The notes beneath the pieces were generated by a model, which did not search any database, was not told where the DNA came from, and worked only from the letters and a program-made list of their open reading frames with translations. From Chromera velia (taxonomy: Eukaryota > Sar > Chromeraceae), in the NCBI GenBank assembly GCA_018398765.1, contig JAHBMJ010002112.1, forward strand, positions 1 through 17,500: a stretch of DNA of 17,500 bases, written 5' to 3'. This document shows positions 8,525 through 17,500 of the stretch, one piece after another. Made by a program: the position numbers and the translations under genes. The stretch's first letter is position 1. Every line of letters starts with the position of its first letter.

Positions 8525-8722
8525 TTCCGAAAGACTTTCTGGAAGACTACAATCAAATCAGAACGATCGTCGAATTACAAGAAATCTTTAGGCTTCTGAG
8601 ATTAATCGAGTCTGTCACTGGAGATCGACCTAAACCACTCCAGCGACATCAACCTCTGAAGAGCCTTGAACCCCTGCAAGCACTCAGCAACGCCTACCCC
8701 ACCAAGTAGACCTTAACAGCTC

Positions 8723-8978
8723 TAACTACCTCAATTTAATTCAATTTGATTCATTAAACGGTAATTTAAAGTTTTAAACCCTGGATTAAACTTGAACCAA
8801 GATGTAAGAAAACTTGATTTAAACATAAAGTTGTCATAAACATTGTTAAACAATCACTCTAGCAATGATCTAAGCAGTCACTCTCTCTGATATTCACATT
8901 TAAGCATATACCAATGCATCGATCCACGAACTCAGCTGCCTGATCGATCCACTGAGGGTAGCCAGCCCCTTCTTGCAG
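8723..8978. other. AT-rich DNA right of the mobile element
   Basis: TTTAA-rich sequence with no open frame of note; it becomes more GC-rich after about 8920, just before the candidate terminal exon. Confidence 0.5.
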
Positions 8979-9056
8979 GAAGCTGCGAGAAAGCTGTTGG
9001 AGGTGCCTGCCTCATCGGCACTCGGAGTCATTGCGTTGCTTGAAACACCGAGCTAA
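8979..9056 (+). CDS. Candidate terminal exon (uncertain)
   Basis: After a good acceptor (CCCCTTCTTGCAG, ending 8978) there are 25 open codons to a TAA at 9054-9056, reading EAARKLLEVPASSALGVIAL... . The composition is GC-rich and protein-like. It could be the last exon of a plus-strand gene. It is in phase 0, compatible with the donor at 7004, in which case the mobile element would lie in the intron. Short exon calls without homology are weak. Confidence 0.3.
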   Translation, partial: EAARKLLEVPASSALGVIALLETPS

Positions 9057-10863
9057 ATCTACCCTAAATGCCCAGCTGTCTCGCTCTCACTCTAGCTGCT
9101 TTCATCTGCGCTGCTCTGTGTTGGTCGTCAGTCCCTTTGCCCCGCAAAGATTGCGTCCTGATCCACGCACCCATCCATCCTTACTCCTTCCCTCTGGCTG
9201 CGTGTGCAAGATACGCTGCCTTTCATACACAATTAACAATGGGGCGAGAAAAGGTGCCGCAACCTGTTGCCCTGATCCCACCAAATACATCTGCAGGCGC
9301 GGGAGGAGAGGATTCAGTGGAAAACGATTTGACCTGTCGGAGGTCTCTCTCTTCTCTTTCTTTTTCTCTCCCTCTATCTCGTTCTCTCCTCTCCAAATGC
9401 AATTACAAAAGTGAGAGGACTGGACCGCAGTCGCTCTCTTTGGCATACGGGGAGGAAGAACGGTGCATGCAGAATGCTCGATCTATATGAGAAGGAAGGA
9501 AGGAAGGCGCAGAAGGACAAAAAAAGGGTTTCGTGAAAGGGGGAATGACATATACGGAAAAGGGTGCGGAAGATCTTTTTGTCTTCCTATTTTTTACATG
9601 GAACGGAAAGCAGCACGACAGACGGTTGCGAACAAGTGCGGATGGATGAATGTTAAAGGGTTATGGCGCTAAGGAGGCACAGAGAAAGGGGCTCAGACAG
9701 AGAGGACCAGATGAGCCCCTACCCCCGGTATAAATATTCATTTCTTCTGAACCATACAAACCAAACCGCCACCCCCCTCCTCCACCGTTGACGGAAAAGT
9801 CCCAATGCTGCCTCTCTCTCTAGGCTCTAAGTGCTTTTGCTTGCTCCCTTAGCGCAACGCGTTACGTGCCTTTGCGCGCAAACGTGAAATGGAGCCGTCA
9901 GTCACGGCAGACAGGTAGGCAAAAACATGCACGAAAGAGGAAAGAACGCCCACCACCGCCCCCCCCCATCTCTTTCCAATTCACGTCCATTTCTCATCCG
10001 ATCCCACAAAAAGCCACCCAGCCCTCTTCTCCCCTGCCCTCACTCATGTGACCATGTACTAGGCAAGTAGGTGTCTGTCAGTCCACTGAAAGAAAGAAGA
10101 GAGAACAGAAAAGAAGAGAAGAGAAGAACCCTCATGCACCTCACCCTTCCCTGCTAGGGCCTTTCGTTTTCCTTTTCTTCGTTTTCGACCCCCCCTCCGT
10201 GGACACAACAGGACAGGCAAAGCTCTACAGAGATTGAAGGAAATCAGACCACTGAGAGACAGCGACGGGGAAGGACAGGAACGAAATGAACTGGAGTGAA
10301 GAAGAAGAGTGACTCGTGTTCGGACGCAGACGGGGAATGTTGGGAGAGAGAGGAAAACGGAATGACCGACCAGCCAGACGGGGGTAAACGGAGACAGACC
10401 AAGTGCCACCCCCCCACGTGTACAGCAAAGAAAAGGATAGGGAGGAACAGAAATGCAGCCGCTTCTTTTAGTGGGATAGGACAAGCTGGGCAGAGCAGGC
10501 AGCACACAAAAAGGCAGGCAGGCTTCTTGCGCTTAAGTAACACAGCATGCAGGCATAACAGAAGGGGCACAAAGACGAGAGAAGAGACGAAAGGCCGAAG
10601 GGTAAGCCGGGGAGGGCCCTTCCCCCCCCTTCCCCCTACTACCCACCTACCACTTTGTTCTTGCACGGGGAACATGAATTCTCTTCCCCCTCACACCCTA
10701 CCCTCCGACAACCCTTTTTTCCCTTCATTTCTCCTCCGCTCACTTGAATTGAAAAACACGAAGACACAATCACACACCTCTCCCCAACCCCAAGCCTAGC
10801 AGGCCAACAGGCGACATGCAAAGGCAGCGGAGTCATCCAGTTACCCTGCTGCTAGATCCCTCC
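9057..10863. other. Long intergenic region without a convincing gene
   Basis: Compositionally mixed DNA with C-rich and GA-rich tracts (for example 9950-9970, 10090-10125, 10620-10640). An open frame at 9068-9490 starts with a signal-peptide-like stretch (MPSCLALTLAAFICAALCW) but soon turns into Ser/Leu low-complexity sequence. A TATAAATA occurs at 9729-9736 with no clear gene behind it. The right end presumably includes the 3' UTR of the minus-strand VAP gene. Confidence 0.5.
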
Positions 10864-11520
10864 CTACTGTTTCCCTCCTCCCGGAGACCCGAAGACTGTG
10901 TTCAGAGCAATATGCATGGCAATGAAGAAGACAAACATTGCTGCGTAGTGCCAAATTTCCCATCCTCCCTTTTTTGTTTTCTTCTCCAAATCAGCCACTC
11001 TCTTCCTCAACCTCTCGTTCTCTGCACGAAGGTCGGCCTCTGTCTCTGGAGGTGCAGACTCCAACGCTCCCCGTGTATTGGGCTCCCTCTCACCCCCAAC
11101 CCCCGACGACGCATAATCCTGGTTCGCTTCTGTAGCATTCTTTCTCAAAACGACATTCAGTCTCCTGTCCTGCACTGCCTCTTTGTCCAATTTCTGCCAG
11201 TAGTCTCGAGGGAGAGCGTCCTCATTTGAGACCTTCGTTGCTTGCACCAGAAAACGATCAGACGAGAGCGGTTTCTCTGGATCCTTCGCAAGGGGTTGCA
11301 GAACTATTTGAACCGTGCAGGTCTCCCCTGCCTTGACTGTCCCATTGCTCGGCTTCACGAGGTAGTTTTTCGGGGCTGTCGTTTTGATTTTGAAGGCAAC
11401 GAGACTGCCATCGTCGGAAACGTTCTGAAGGTACAAATGACACGTAGACATCGCAAAAAGGGAGTAATTGAACGTGATGTCTTTCTCCGGCTGGATCTTG
11501 AGAAGGTTTGGAGGAGACAT
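10864..11520 (-). CDS. VAP-family protein (MSP domain, tail-anchored ER membrane protein)
   Basis: Complete single-exon gene of 218 residues. VAP proteins sit in the endoplasmic reticulum membrane and bind FFAT-motif partners through a cytosolic MSP domain, forming membrane contact sites for lipid transfer and trafficking. The MSP domain covers residues about 5-127. It starts with the family-typical LLKIQPEKDITF and carries the signature VAFKIKTTAPKNYLVKPSNG (about 41-60), whose KTTAP core is nearly invariant. A linker (about 128-157) is followed by a short coiled coil (about 158-182, LRAENERLRKRVADLEKK) and one C-terminal membrane helix (about 189-210, WHYAAMFVFFIAMHIALNTVF) with a short GSPGGGKQ tail. 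This is the complete VAP architecture at a usual length. The open frame extends upstream, but the start at 11520 matches where VAP proteins begin and has AAA before the ATG. It is divergent from the coiled-coil gene at 12347. Confidence 0.95.
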   Translation of the reverse strand: MSPPNLLKIQPEKDITFNYSLFAMSTCHLYLQNVSDDGSLVAFKIKTTAPKNYLVKPSNGTVKAGETCTVQIVLQPLAKDPEKPLSSDRFLVQATKVSNEDALPRDYWQKLDKEAVQDRRLNVVLRKNATEANQDYASSGVGGEREPNTRGALESAPPETEADLRAENERLRKRVADLEKKTKKGGWEIWHYAAMFVFFIAMHIALNTVFGSPGGGKQ

Positions 11521-12346
11521 TTTGCCAACGTGGTCGACCCTCTCACTCTCTCTCTCTTTTCGTTTCTTGTTTTGCTCAAGAGACCAGCCGACAGAGAGAT
11601 TCACAAATTGCCGGCTCCACAAAGATAAAAAACTCCACGACGTCACCGAAACAGGGAGTCTTCACGACAAGACTCTGTGGGAATCTCTCACAGAAATTTT
11701 CCTTCAAATGCACGCGAACAGATGACACAGGGTAATGACTTCACATACTCTATAGCTCGAAGCAAGGAGATGACAGGAGTTGGCCGTCGGAAAAGGCACA
11801 TGCATGAAGGCACCGGCAGTGCATGTCCGGCATATGTCCGGCACCGATCGCACCGATAGGGCCGGGCAAAATGGGGCAAAGATTTCTTGTGTGCGCATGG
11901 CCCGAAACGAAAACGTTAATTTTTCGCTTTTTCGAACACCTCGCACGCGCACATGCAGTCGAAGAAGGCCGGCCGGTTCATGCATGCCGGTTATTGCCGG
12001 TTCTCTTAGTAATTGGCCCCGCAAAGACCGCCAACATACCGCGGCCGCGAATCGCACGTACATATAGCGCTACATAGCGCTGCACTGATCATCATGAGCA
12101 CGCATGCATCTTCTACAGTTCCTCCTGTATACACTCTCTTTTCCACCCATGTATAATGGCCCCGCCAATGTCCCAAGTGTGAGGGAAGCACTGTTACCCA
12201 CCTTCATTCCCGAGCCCCGCCCGGCTGAAAGTGCCATCTTTGTTTCCAACTTTGTGCACTCGGGGCTCGAGGCGTGTTCTGGTCGACTGTTGTTCTACAG
12301 ACTGCGCGCACTCAGTGCACAGACTGACCGGTGTTGTTCGAGGAAG
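11521..12346. promoter_or_regulatory. Divergent intergenic region, likely promoters of both neighbours
   Basis: The 826 bp between the VAP start (minus) and the coiled-coil gene start (plus). It is CpG-rich around 11780-12070 and contains repeated GCATG elements (TGCATG near 11800, GCATGT near 11821, TGCATGCCGG near 11983, GCATGCATC near 12102) together with CCGGCA repeats. TAGCGCTACATAGCGCTGC near 12065 is a short repeat. TGCATGC-type motifs are bound by ApiAP2 factors in apicomplexans; extending this to this genome is inference. Confidence 0.4.
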
Positions 12347-13870
12347 ATGACCTCTGTTCTAGAAGAACTCAAAAAGGAGGCAGCTCTCCTTAACTCTATG
12401 GTGAGTCTAAGTAGGTGTCGCTCGCATGCTGATGAATACGCAAATGGAGCCGACTTCTGAACTGGTCTTGGACTTCTTGTCACGCACCTGCGTGTATGGA
12501 TCATGCACCTGCAGCATCAGGAGTTGACGCGCCAAGGGAAGCTGCTGGATGATGACACCTTTGATGATGGTGAGCAGGAGCATCTGACTAAGCAGAGGCA
12601 TCCATGGGACACTATCTTTCTGTCTGGCTCGTTCATCGGACTCTCTCCCTCCCGGTTTCTCTCTCTCTCTCTCTCCATGTAATCCTCTCTCGGTGACCGT
12701 CTTCTTTCTGTCTCCTGGATATGAATGCAGGAGGAGACCTACCGGCCCCGGGAACCATCGTGTCCGTGAAAACAGGAAGGAGGTGGGTAAGCAGTCAGAG
12801 CTGTGAGCGGGAAGACCAGAGGGTGAGGTGAAGAGAGCCGAACAGCCTCTGCAATTGGTGCGCTGGCAAGAAAGAATGTGCACGAAAAGTCCCGCAGAAA
12901 AAATGGACAGAGGGGGGGCGATCGGGTGAGGTGATCATCGGGGGGAAAGAGAGTGACGACACTGACTGAGAAAAATTTGAGGTCGAGTGCGCAGAAGGGA
13001 GGTGAAGCAAGAGGGGGAGGAGCAGACGCGCAAACAGGCAAGGGGCCGGTCAGGCTGATAGACAGAAAAAAAAATAGAGAAAAATAAACAGACAAGCAGG
13101 CAGACAGAAAGTAACATAAAGCAAGTAGACCTGCTGCAGGTTTCCATACTTTAATTTCTTGCTCCTTTTTGCGCGTGTCGATATGTGTTTCAGAAGTTTG
13201 CCGAGCTTCGGAACGAATGGCGCGTCCTTCCTCGAACGTCAACACACATCAGAGGAGCCGGATGCGTCGCCTGCACCCCACATGGCTGTCTCCAGGCCTT
13301 CTGCTGGCTACCCCCTCCTGCCCCCTTCCCATTCCCAAAGAACATCCGGGCAGTGGGGTCCCTCTACGTCTGACGGCCTCCGAACGGTCCAAAGGGGCAG
13401 CCACAGAGGAGCCCCAGGAGAACCCACATTCAGGGTGTCGGGACCTGCGGGGGGGGGTATGGGGGGGCTGCCGTCGTATACGGGAAGCGGAGACGGGCCC
13501 GAGGGTGGTGGGGAAGACGGAGACGGTTTTGCTGTGAAGATTGAAGCGAACTTTGGGGAGAGGGGGGATGAGTCTGACCTTGTAGGTTTGGGTGGAGGGG
13601 GGCTAGAAGCGTTGAAAAGAGAGCGGCGTCAGTTGGTCGAATGGGGTGAGGGACTGTACAAAGAGCTCCGGTCGTTAGAGAGGGCGAAGGAGGGGCTGGA
13701 AGGCAGATTGGAAGACGAAAGGTCCCTCCAAGAAAACCTGCGGAACGCGCACTCCAAACTTCTTGAGAGGTCAGGCACGTAGGCAGTCATTCGCACTGTT
13801 GGAAACTTGGAGTCTTTCGATTTGGTTTCAGTGACTTTCTTTCTTTCTTTCTTCCTTCCTTCCTTCCTTC

Positions 13871-13919
<49 letters not shown>

Positions 13920-13993
13920 TTCCTTTCTTTCTTTCTTTCTTTCTTCCTTTTCTTTCTTCCTTTCTTTCTTTCTTTTCTTTCTTTTCTTTCTTT

Positions 13994-14029
<36 letters not shown>

Positions 14030-14126
14030 TCGTTCGTTCGTTCTTTCTTTCTTTCTTCCTTTTCTTTCTTTCTTTTCTTTCTTTCTTTCTTTCTTTTCTT
14101 TCTTTCTTTCTTTCTTTCTTTCTTTC

Positions 14127-14163
<37 letters not shown>

Positions 14164-14318
14164 TTTTCTTTCTTTCTTTCTTTCTTCCTTCCTTTTCTTT
14201 CTTTCTTTCTTTCTTTCTTTCTTTTCTTTCTTTCTTCCTTTTCTTTCTTTCTTTCTTCCTTTTCTTTCTTTCTTTCTTTCTTTTCTTTCTTTCTTTCTTT
14301 CTTTCTTTCTTTCCTTTT

Positions 14319-14350
<32 letters not shown>

Positions 14351-14388
14351 TTTTCTTTCTTCCTTTCTTTCTTTTCTTTTCTTTCTTT

Positions 14389-14419
<31 letters not shown>

Positions 14420-17400
14420 GTCTTTCTGTCTTTCTTTCTTTCTTTCTTTCTGTCTTTCTGTTTTTCTGTCTTTCTGTCTTTTTGTCTTTCTTCCTTTCTG
14501 TCTTTCTTGCTTTCTTTCTTTCTTTCTGTCTTTCTGTCTTTCTTTCTGTCTTTCTTTCTTCCTTTCTTTCTGTCTTTCTTCCTTTCTTTCTTTCTTCCTT
14601 TCTTTCTTTCTTTCTTTCTTTCTTCCTTTCTTCCTTCCTTCCTTTCTTCCTTCCTTCCTTTCTTCCTTCCTTCCTTCCGTTCTTCCTTTCTTTCCTTCCT
14701 TCCTTCCTTCCTTCCTTCCTTTCTTCCTTCCTTTCTTCCTTCCTTCCTTCCTTCCTTCCTTTCTTCCTTTCTTTCTTTTTTTGTGGTCCCCGGAGAGAGG
14801 AGAGAGACGGGGGCGGAGGAGCTTTGAGGAGGTTCTTCTGATGCACCCATTTTTGTCAGGCCTTCCGCCATCCAGCAGGTCGACTCGTCGTTCGTTCCCT
14901 CCCGACACATTATGTGTTTTGAATAGAAGTAAGTGCACTTGAGCGCTTGCCCATTTCTTCTTCTGTGCAAGAAGCAGGTGTGTGAGGCTGGAGACTGCGC
15001 AGAGGGAGAGGGAGAAAAGCCCCCTGGCAGAGGGGGGGGTAGGGGGACTAGGAGGGCCCCAGCAGAGGGAACTGGAATCCCTCAGGCAGCAACTGGAGGT
15101 GGGTGAGGGGATCTAAGTGATGTAGAAAGAAGCCAATCTTGCGGGGTTAAGGGAGGAAGGCAGATCGGGGTGAAGAAGAGGAACGAAAGAAGTTGGTTGG
15201 TTTTGGACTGTATCGACATTCTTTGAGATGCACAAAAAATTCGCCTTTGAAGCGGTTTTTGTATACTGGGAGCACGGCTCCACTCTAGCAAAGCCAACTT
15301 CATTCACATTCACAATTCACATTGGCAATTCTTTCCCGCAACACGCACAAAGACAGAAAAAAAAATTCCTGTGGCTAAAAACGAGTCTTGAACAGACATT
15401 AGGTCATGGAGTTTTCTATTGAAGGTGTTTCATTAGACGAGTCCTTCCATTGATTGCACCTCACTGCTTGTCTCTCATTGAGCATGATTCGTCATTCCGA
15501 CATCACTTTCTTTGGCGATCGATCATTGACTGAAAAAAAGGAATACGGATGGATCGTTTCCATCGTTGAACCTGATGGTTCGTTCGTTGTCCTTGCGGAT
15601 CTGTGGAACAGAATTGAATGAGTCAGCATAACTGTCCGGAAAAAACAAATATATGTTTGCATGCAGGTATATGGGGCCGAGGTGGACCAACTGAGGCGGG
15701 ATCGTGCCGAGGCCCTTCAACTGTTGGAAGAAGCCCATAGGGGGGAGGAGGCGGCAATGGAGGAGCGGGATGGCGCGAGAGCGAAAAAGGCAGCTGCAGA
15801 GAAAGAAACTGAGGGAGTTCGGGAGAGGTTGGAAAGAGTTACTGGGGTGTTGGAGGAACTCACGGTTCGTTTTTCTTTTTCTATCCATCTATGTATCGAT
15901 AGATTGTCCGTGTATCAGTGGCGCAATTCAAGATAGTTGTAGTTGATCCCGAAAGTACAAAAGCCTTGGAAGAACTGACGGCCGGTCGGAGTGTGCCCAC
16001 TTTGGTTCAAATATTGCAAAGAAAGAGACGCCAGTTGCTGAAGGGCAAAACGGGGAAGAAATGAAGGATCACAATAAAGTTCAACAAGGCTCTGACTGAC
16101 TCTCCATTTTCTGTTGCTCTTTCCGAGCACTTGAGGGAAAAGAAGAGAAGAGAAGAGAAGAGACGTGGCGTCTCTCCACAGCGCCTTCCTTCTGTCCTTG
16201 TTTCCGTGTGTTCATGCGTCCTCACCTCTTTCCTTTGCTCCTTACGGAACTCGTTTCATCATTTCTCTTGGGTGTCTTCCCGTTCTTGCTTTCTTGTTTC
16301 TTTCTTTCGTTTCTTTCTTCCTCACATGCTTCTTTCTGTTTTTGCTTCGTTCCTTTCTTGAAGTTCGAATGTCTTGATCGAAAAGGGATTGTGCAGAAAC
16401 GCGGAATGGCGAAATCCCGCCCGGCAAATTGAATTGTATGACTGTTCTTTCTTCCCTTCTGCAGGAGCTAAAGGAGACATTCGCCGACGAGATTGAGAAG
16501 AAGAAGAAAGAGCTGGCAGAATCGAAAAGACAGCTGCAGCAGGCACGCGATGAGGCGATGCAGGTAGGGAATGGATGAAAAGGAAGCGAATGGAGGGAAA
16601 TCATTGCAACGAAATAATATGTACTCCTAGCTTCGATGTTTTGATAAATGCAAACGTCTTTTGTTTGCATTTCTCACTGTATGTGTTTCTTTCTGGGCGC
16701 AGGTTCGGGTCCATGCACAGGCGCTGCAGATGCGCCTGGGCGAGTCGGCAGAAGAAATTGTGAGGGGTAAAAATGCCCATCGAGGCATCGCATCAGTTGC
16801 ACAAAGGGTCAGCCAGCCAGCGCGTGGTATATGTGTTGACACATTTTGCTGTTGGAGGTGCTTATGAGTGCTTTCATTTCCCACACGCTCTCCCCTTCTC
16901 TCCTTAATTGTCTCTCCCTCCATGTGTGCGCGGTGCATGCGTGCTTAGGGGTGTCTTTGAGTGAGTGTGGTTTCTGCCGATCGGCCAGCAACGAGAAGAA
17001 CTTCGTCAATCACGCCAGCAAAAAAAAACGCGTTTTGGGTTTGACGTGGAGCCCCTTTCTCCCTCTCTCCCTCTCTCTTCCTCTTGCAATTTGAGGGTGA
17101 TCGACGGAACGGATGTCTGTCTGTCTGTCTTGTCAGTCAGCCAGTCTGCGATGTAGTCTGTGCACAAGCGTGAGCCTGCATTGGGCAAGACAGAGTGCAC
17201 TGGGCAAGGAAAGGCCGCAGAGTACGCTTAAGGCCTGGAGCTCTGGTACTCTTCCACTGAGAGCGCGCCACAAGAAAGAAAAAACAGAGGAGAATGAAAG
17301 CGAGGTTCCGTCTGTCTGTCTGTCTTTCCATCAAATTTCTCTCTCTCCTTCCTGCCTTCTGTTCCCTGACCTTCCTCTATTGCATGCAACTCACTCCGTT

Positions 17401-17500
17401 CCGTGCGCCGGTGCAGCTCAAGGACATGCTAGCGGACGTGTCTGCCTCGAGCGTTGCCTTCGCGGAGGAAGTGCAGAGCCGTCAGGCCCACGCGGTCAGT
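12347..17500 (+). CDS. Large coiled-coil protein, 5' part of a multi-exon gene
   Basis: Proposed exons are 12347-12400, 12515-12569, 12731-12782, 13194-13769, 14978-15098, 15667-15864, 16465-16563, 16703-16759 and 17417 to the edge. Phases agree at every junction (0, 1, 2, 2, 0, 0, 0, 0), giving 432 codons so far. The start is the ATG in AGGAAGATGACC, opening MTSVLEELKKEAALLNSM. Residues about 1-35 are helical. About 36-175 is a disordered Pro/Ser/Gly-rich stretch. From about 185 on, successive exons all encode heptad-like charged helix (for example RRQLVEWGEGLYKELRSLER, RELESLRQQLE, VDQLRRDRAEALQLLEEA, IEKKKKELAESKRQLQQARDEA). Weak points are the donors GTCAGG (13770; GTAGGC at 13779 is equally in phase) and GTTCGT (15865). 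The exon 5 start could also be 14972. A possible extra phase-0 exon lies at 16989-17045. The gene continues past the edge, and GTCAGT at 17495 may be its next donor. The family is not recognised; a scaffold, cytoskeletal or centrosomal role is only inferred. Confidence 0.7.
13834..14782. repeat. About 950-bp CTTT/CCTT polypyrimidine tract
   Basis: Almost entirely C and T on the plus strand, built from CTTT units with CCTT, TTTTC and CTGT variants; G is confined to a CGTT patch at about 14031-14043 and the CTGT units at about 14419-14570. It fills most of the intron between exons 4 and 5 of the large coiled-coil gene. The long Lys/Arg/Glu frames on the minus strand and Phe/Leu/Ser frames on the plus strand are artefacts of the repeat. 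Confidence 0.97.
16136..16164. repeat. (GAGAA)n short repeat
   Basis: About five AGAGA/GAGAA units in the intron between 15865 and 16464. The same intron ends in a CTTT-rich stretch (16280-16360). Confidence 0.8.
17111..17131. repeat. (CTGT)n short repeat
   Basis: Five CTGT units, with a second cluster at about 17306-17326, both in the last visible intron. The motif is the same one that dominates intron 3 of the gene at 2209-5804. Confidence 0.8.

Larger units (their letters stand above)
7312..8718 (+). mobile_element. Miniature LTR-like element (TRIM-like) with tRNA-type promoter in its repeats
   Basis: Two direct repeats, 7312-7759 and 7813-8718, surround a 53-bp interior. Both begin TGCTATGC and end CCTTAACA, so each is a TG...CA terminal repeat. 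The element is bounded by GCTC at 7308-7311 and at 8719-8722, a likely 4-bp target duplication. With the nested insertion removed, both repeats are exactly 448 bp and align without gaps, with about 42 mismatches by hand count, mostly transitions. A purine run, GAAAGGGGCGAA (7801-7812), lies directly before the right repeat, where an LTR polypurine tract sits. There is no room for gag or pol, so mobility would depend on another element. No standard primer-binding site is obvious; TGGAATCTC at about 7785 is a weak candidate. The alternative is a tandem pair of tRNA-derived SINE-like copies, but TG...CA ends, matched flanks and the purine tract favour a TRIM. Confidence 0.65.
7813..8718 (+). repeat. 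Right terminal repeat, interrupted by a foldback element
   Basis: Repeat sequence runs 7813-8068 and resumes at 8525-8718. It is gaplessly alignable to the left repeat once the 456-bp insert and a 2-bp TT duplication are removed. This copy keeps better A- and B-box matches than the left one. Confidence 0.85.

Noticed and set aside
7312-8718. Retrozyme (LTR element with hammerhead ribozymes)
   Set aside because: No CUGANGA plus GAAA hammerhead core was found in either terminal repeat.
7312-8718. CRISPR-like or bacterial phage-type array
   Set aside because: The sequence is eukaryotic in style with spliceosomal introns; the repeats are two long copies and not short regular ones with spacers.
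9068-9490. 140-residue frame with a signal-peptide-like start
   Set aside because: The hydrophobic start is attractive, but the remainder is low-complexity Ser/Leu and lacks any recognisable domain or splice support; noted only in the intergenic entry.
10059-10799. Overlapping long frames on both strands near 10.1-10.8 kb
   Set aside because: Biased Pro/Ser/Cys or Arg/Lys composition from C-rich and GA-rich DNA, probably 3' UTR or intergenic DNA of the VAP gene.
13185-13373. Phase-0 reading KFAELRNEW... for exon 4 of the large gene via the donor GTAAGC at 12787
   Set aside because: It looks helical at first but stops at about 13373, whereas the phase-2 reading via GTGGGT at 12783 stays open and continues into clear coiled coil.
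13629-14970. Very long Lys/Arg/Glu-rich minus-strand frames and a Phe/Leu/Ser plus-strand frame
   Set aside because: They are translations of the CTTT/CCTT tract, open in every frame because of the repeat, with no domain outside it.

Overview
The window reads as nuclear DNA of a repeat-rich, intron-rich microbial eukaryote. Short coding exons join in phase across GT..AG introns. Donors are mostly GTGAGT, GTGGGT or GTAAGC, and acceptors are mostly pyrimidine tracts ending in TGCAG. Large amounts of GT, CTGT and CTTT simple repeat fill the introns, and GC-richer genes alternate with AT-rich intergenic DNA. A chromerid-like alveolate alga (for example a Chromera relative) is my best guess from this texture. 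That is an impression and not a proof, since no marker gene is present.

Layout. 1-126 is a GT microsatellite that runs directly into a 3' splice site. 127-841 (+) is the 3' part of an alpha/beta-hydrolase gene. 842-2208 is mostly AT-rich intergenic DNA holding a GC-rich hairpin block (1671-1800) and a CGATC-rich palindromic cluster (1849-1909). 2209-5804 (+) is a four-exon gene for an unrecognised coiled-coil protein of about 207 residues; its introns hold GT, CCTTT and CTTT repeats and a 17-copy 28-bp minisatellite. 5805-9056 is AT-rich and carries two weakly supported exon candidates (6677-7003 and 8979-9056). Between them lies a compact mobile element at 7312-8718: two 448-bp terminal repeats (TG...CA) around only 53 bp, flanked by GCTC duplications. 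Each repeat carries tRNA-like A- and B-box sequences, and the right one is interrupted by a 456-bp foldback element.

9057-10863 has no convincing gene. 10864-11520 (-) is a complete single-exon VAP-family (MSP domain) endoplasmic reticulum membrane protein. A divergent intergenic region (11521-12346) follows. 12347 to the right edge (+) is the 5' part of a long coiled-coil protein gene with at least nine exons, one of whose introns holds about 950 bp of almost uninterrupted CT-only sequence.

No operon-like arrangement is visible. The genes look independently transcribed; only the VAP gene and the large coiled-coil gene are head-to-head and may share a control region. The most unusual item is the miniature LTR-like element with a tRNA-type pol III promoter inside its terminal repeats, and the foldback insertion that dates as younger than it.
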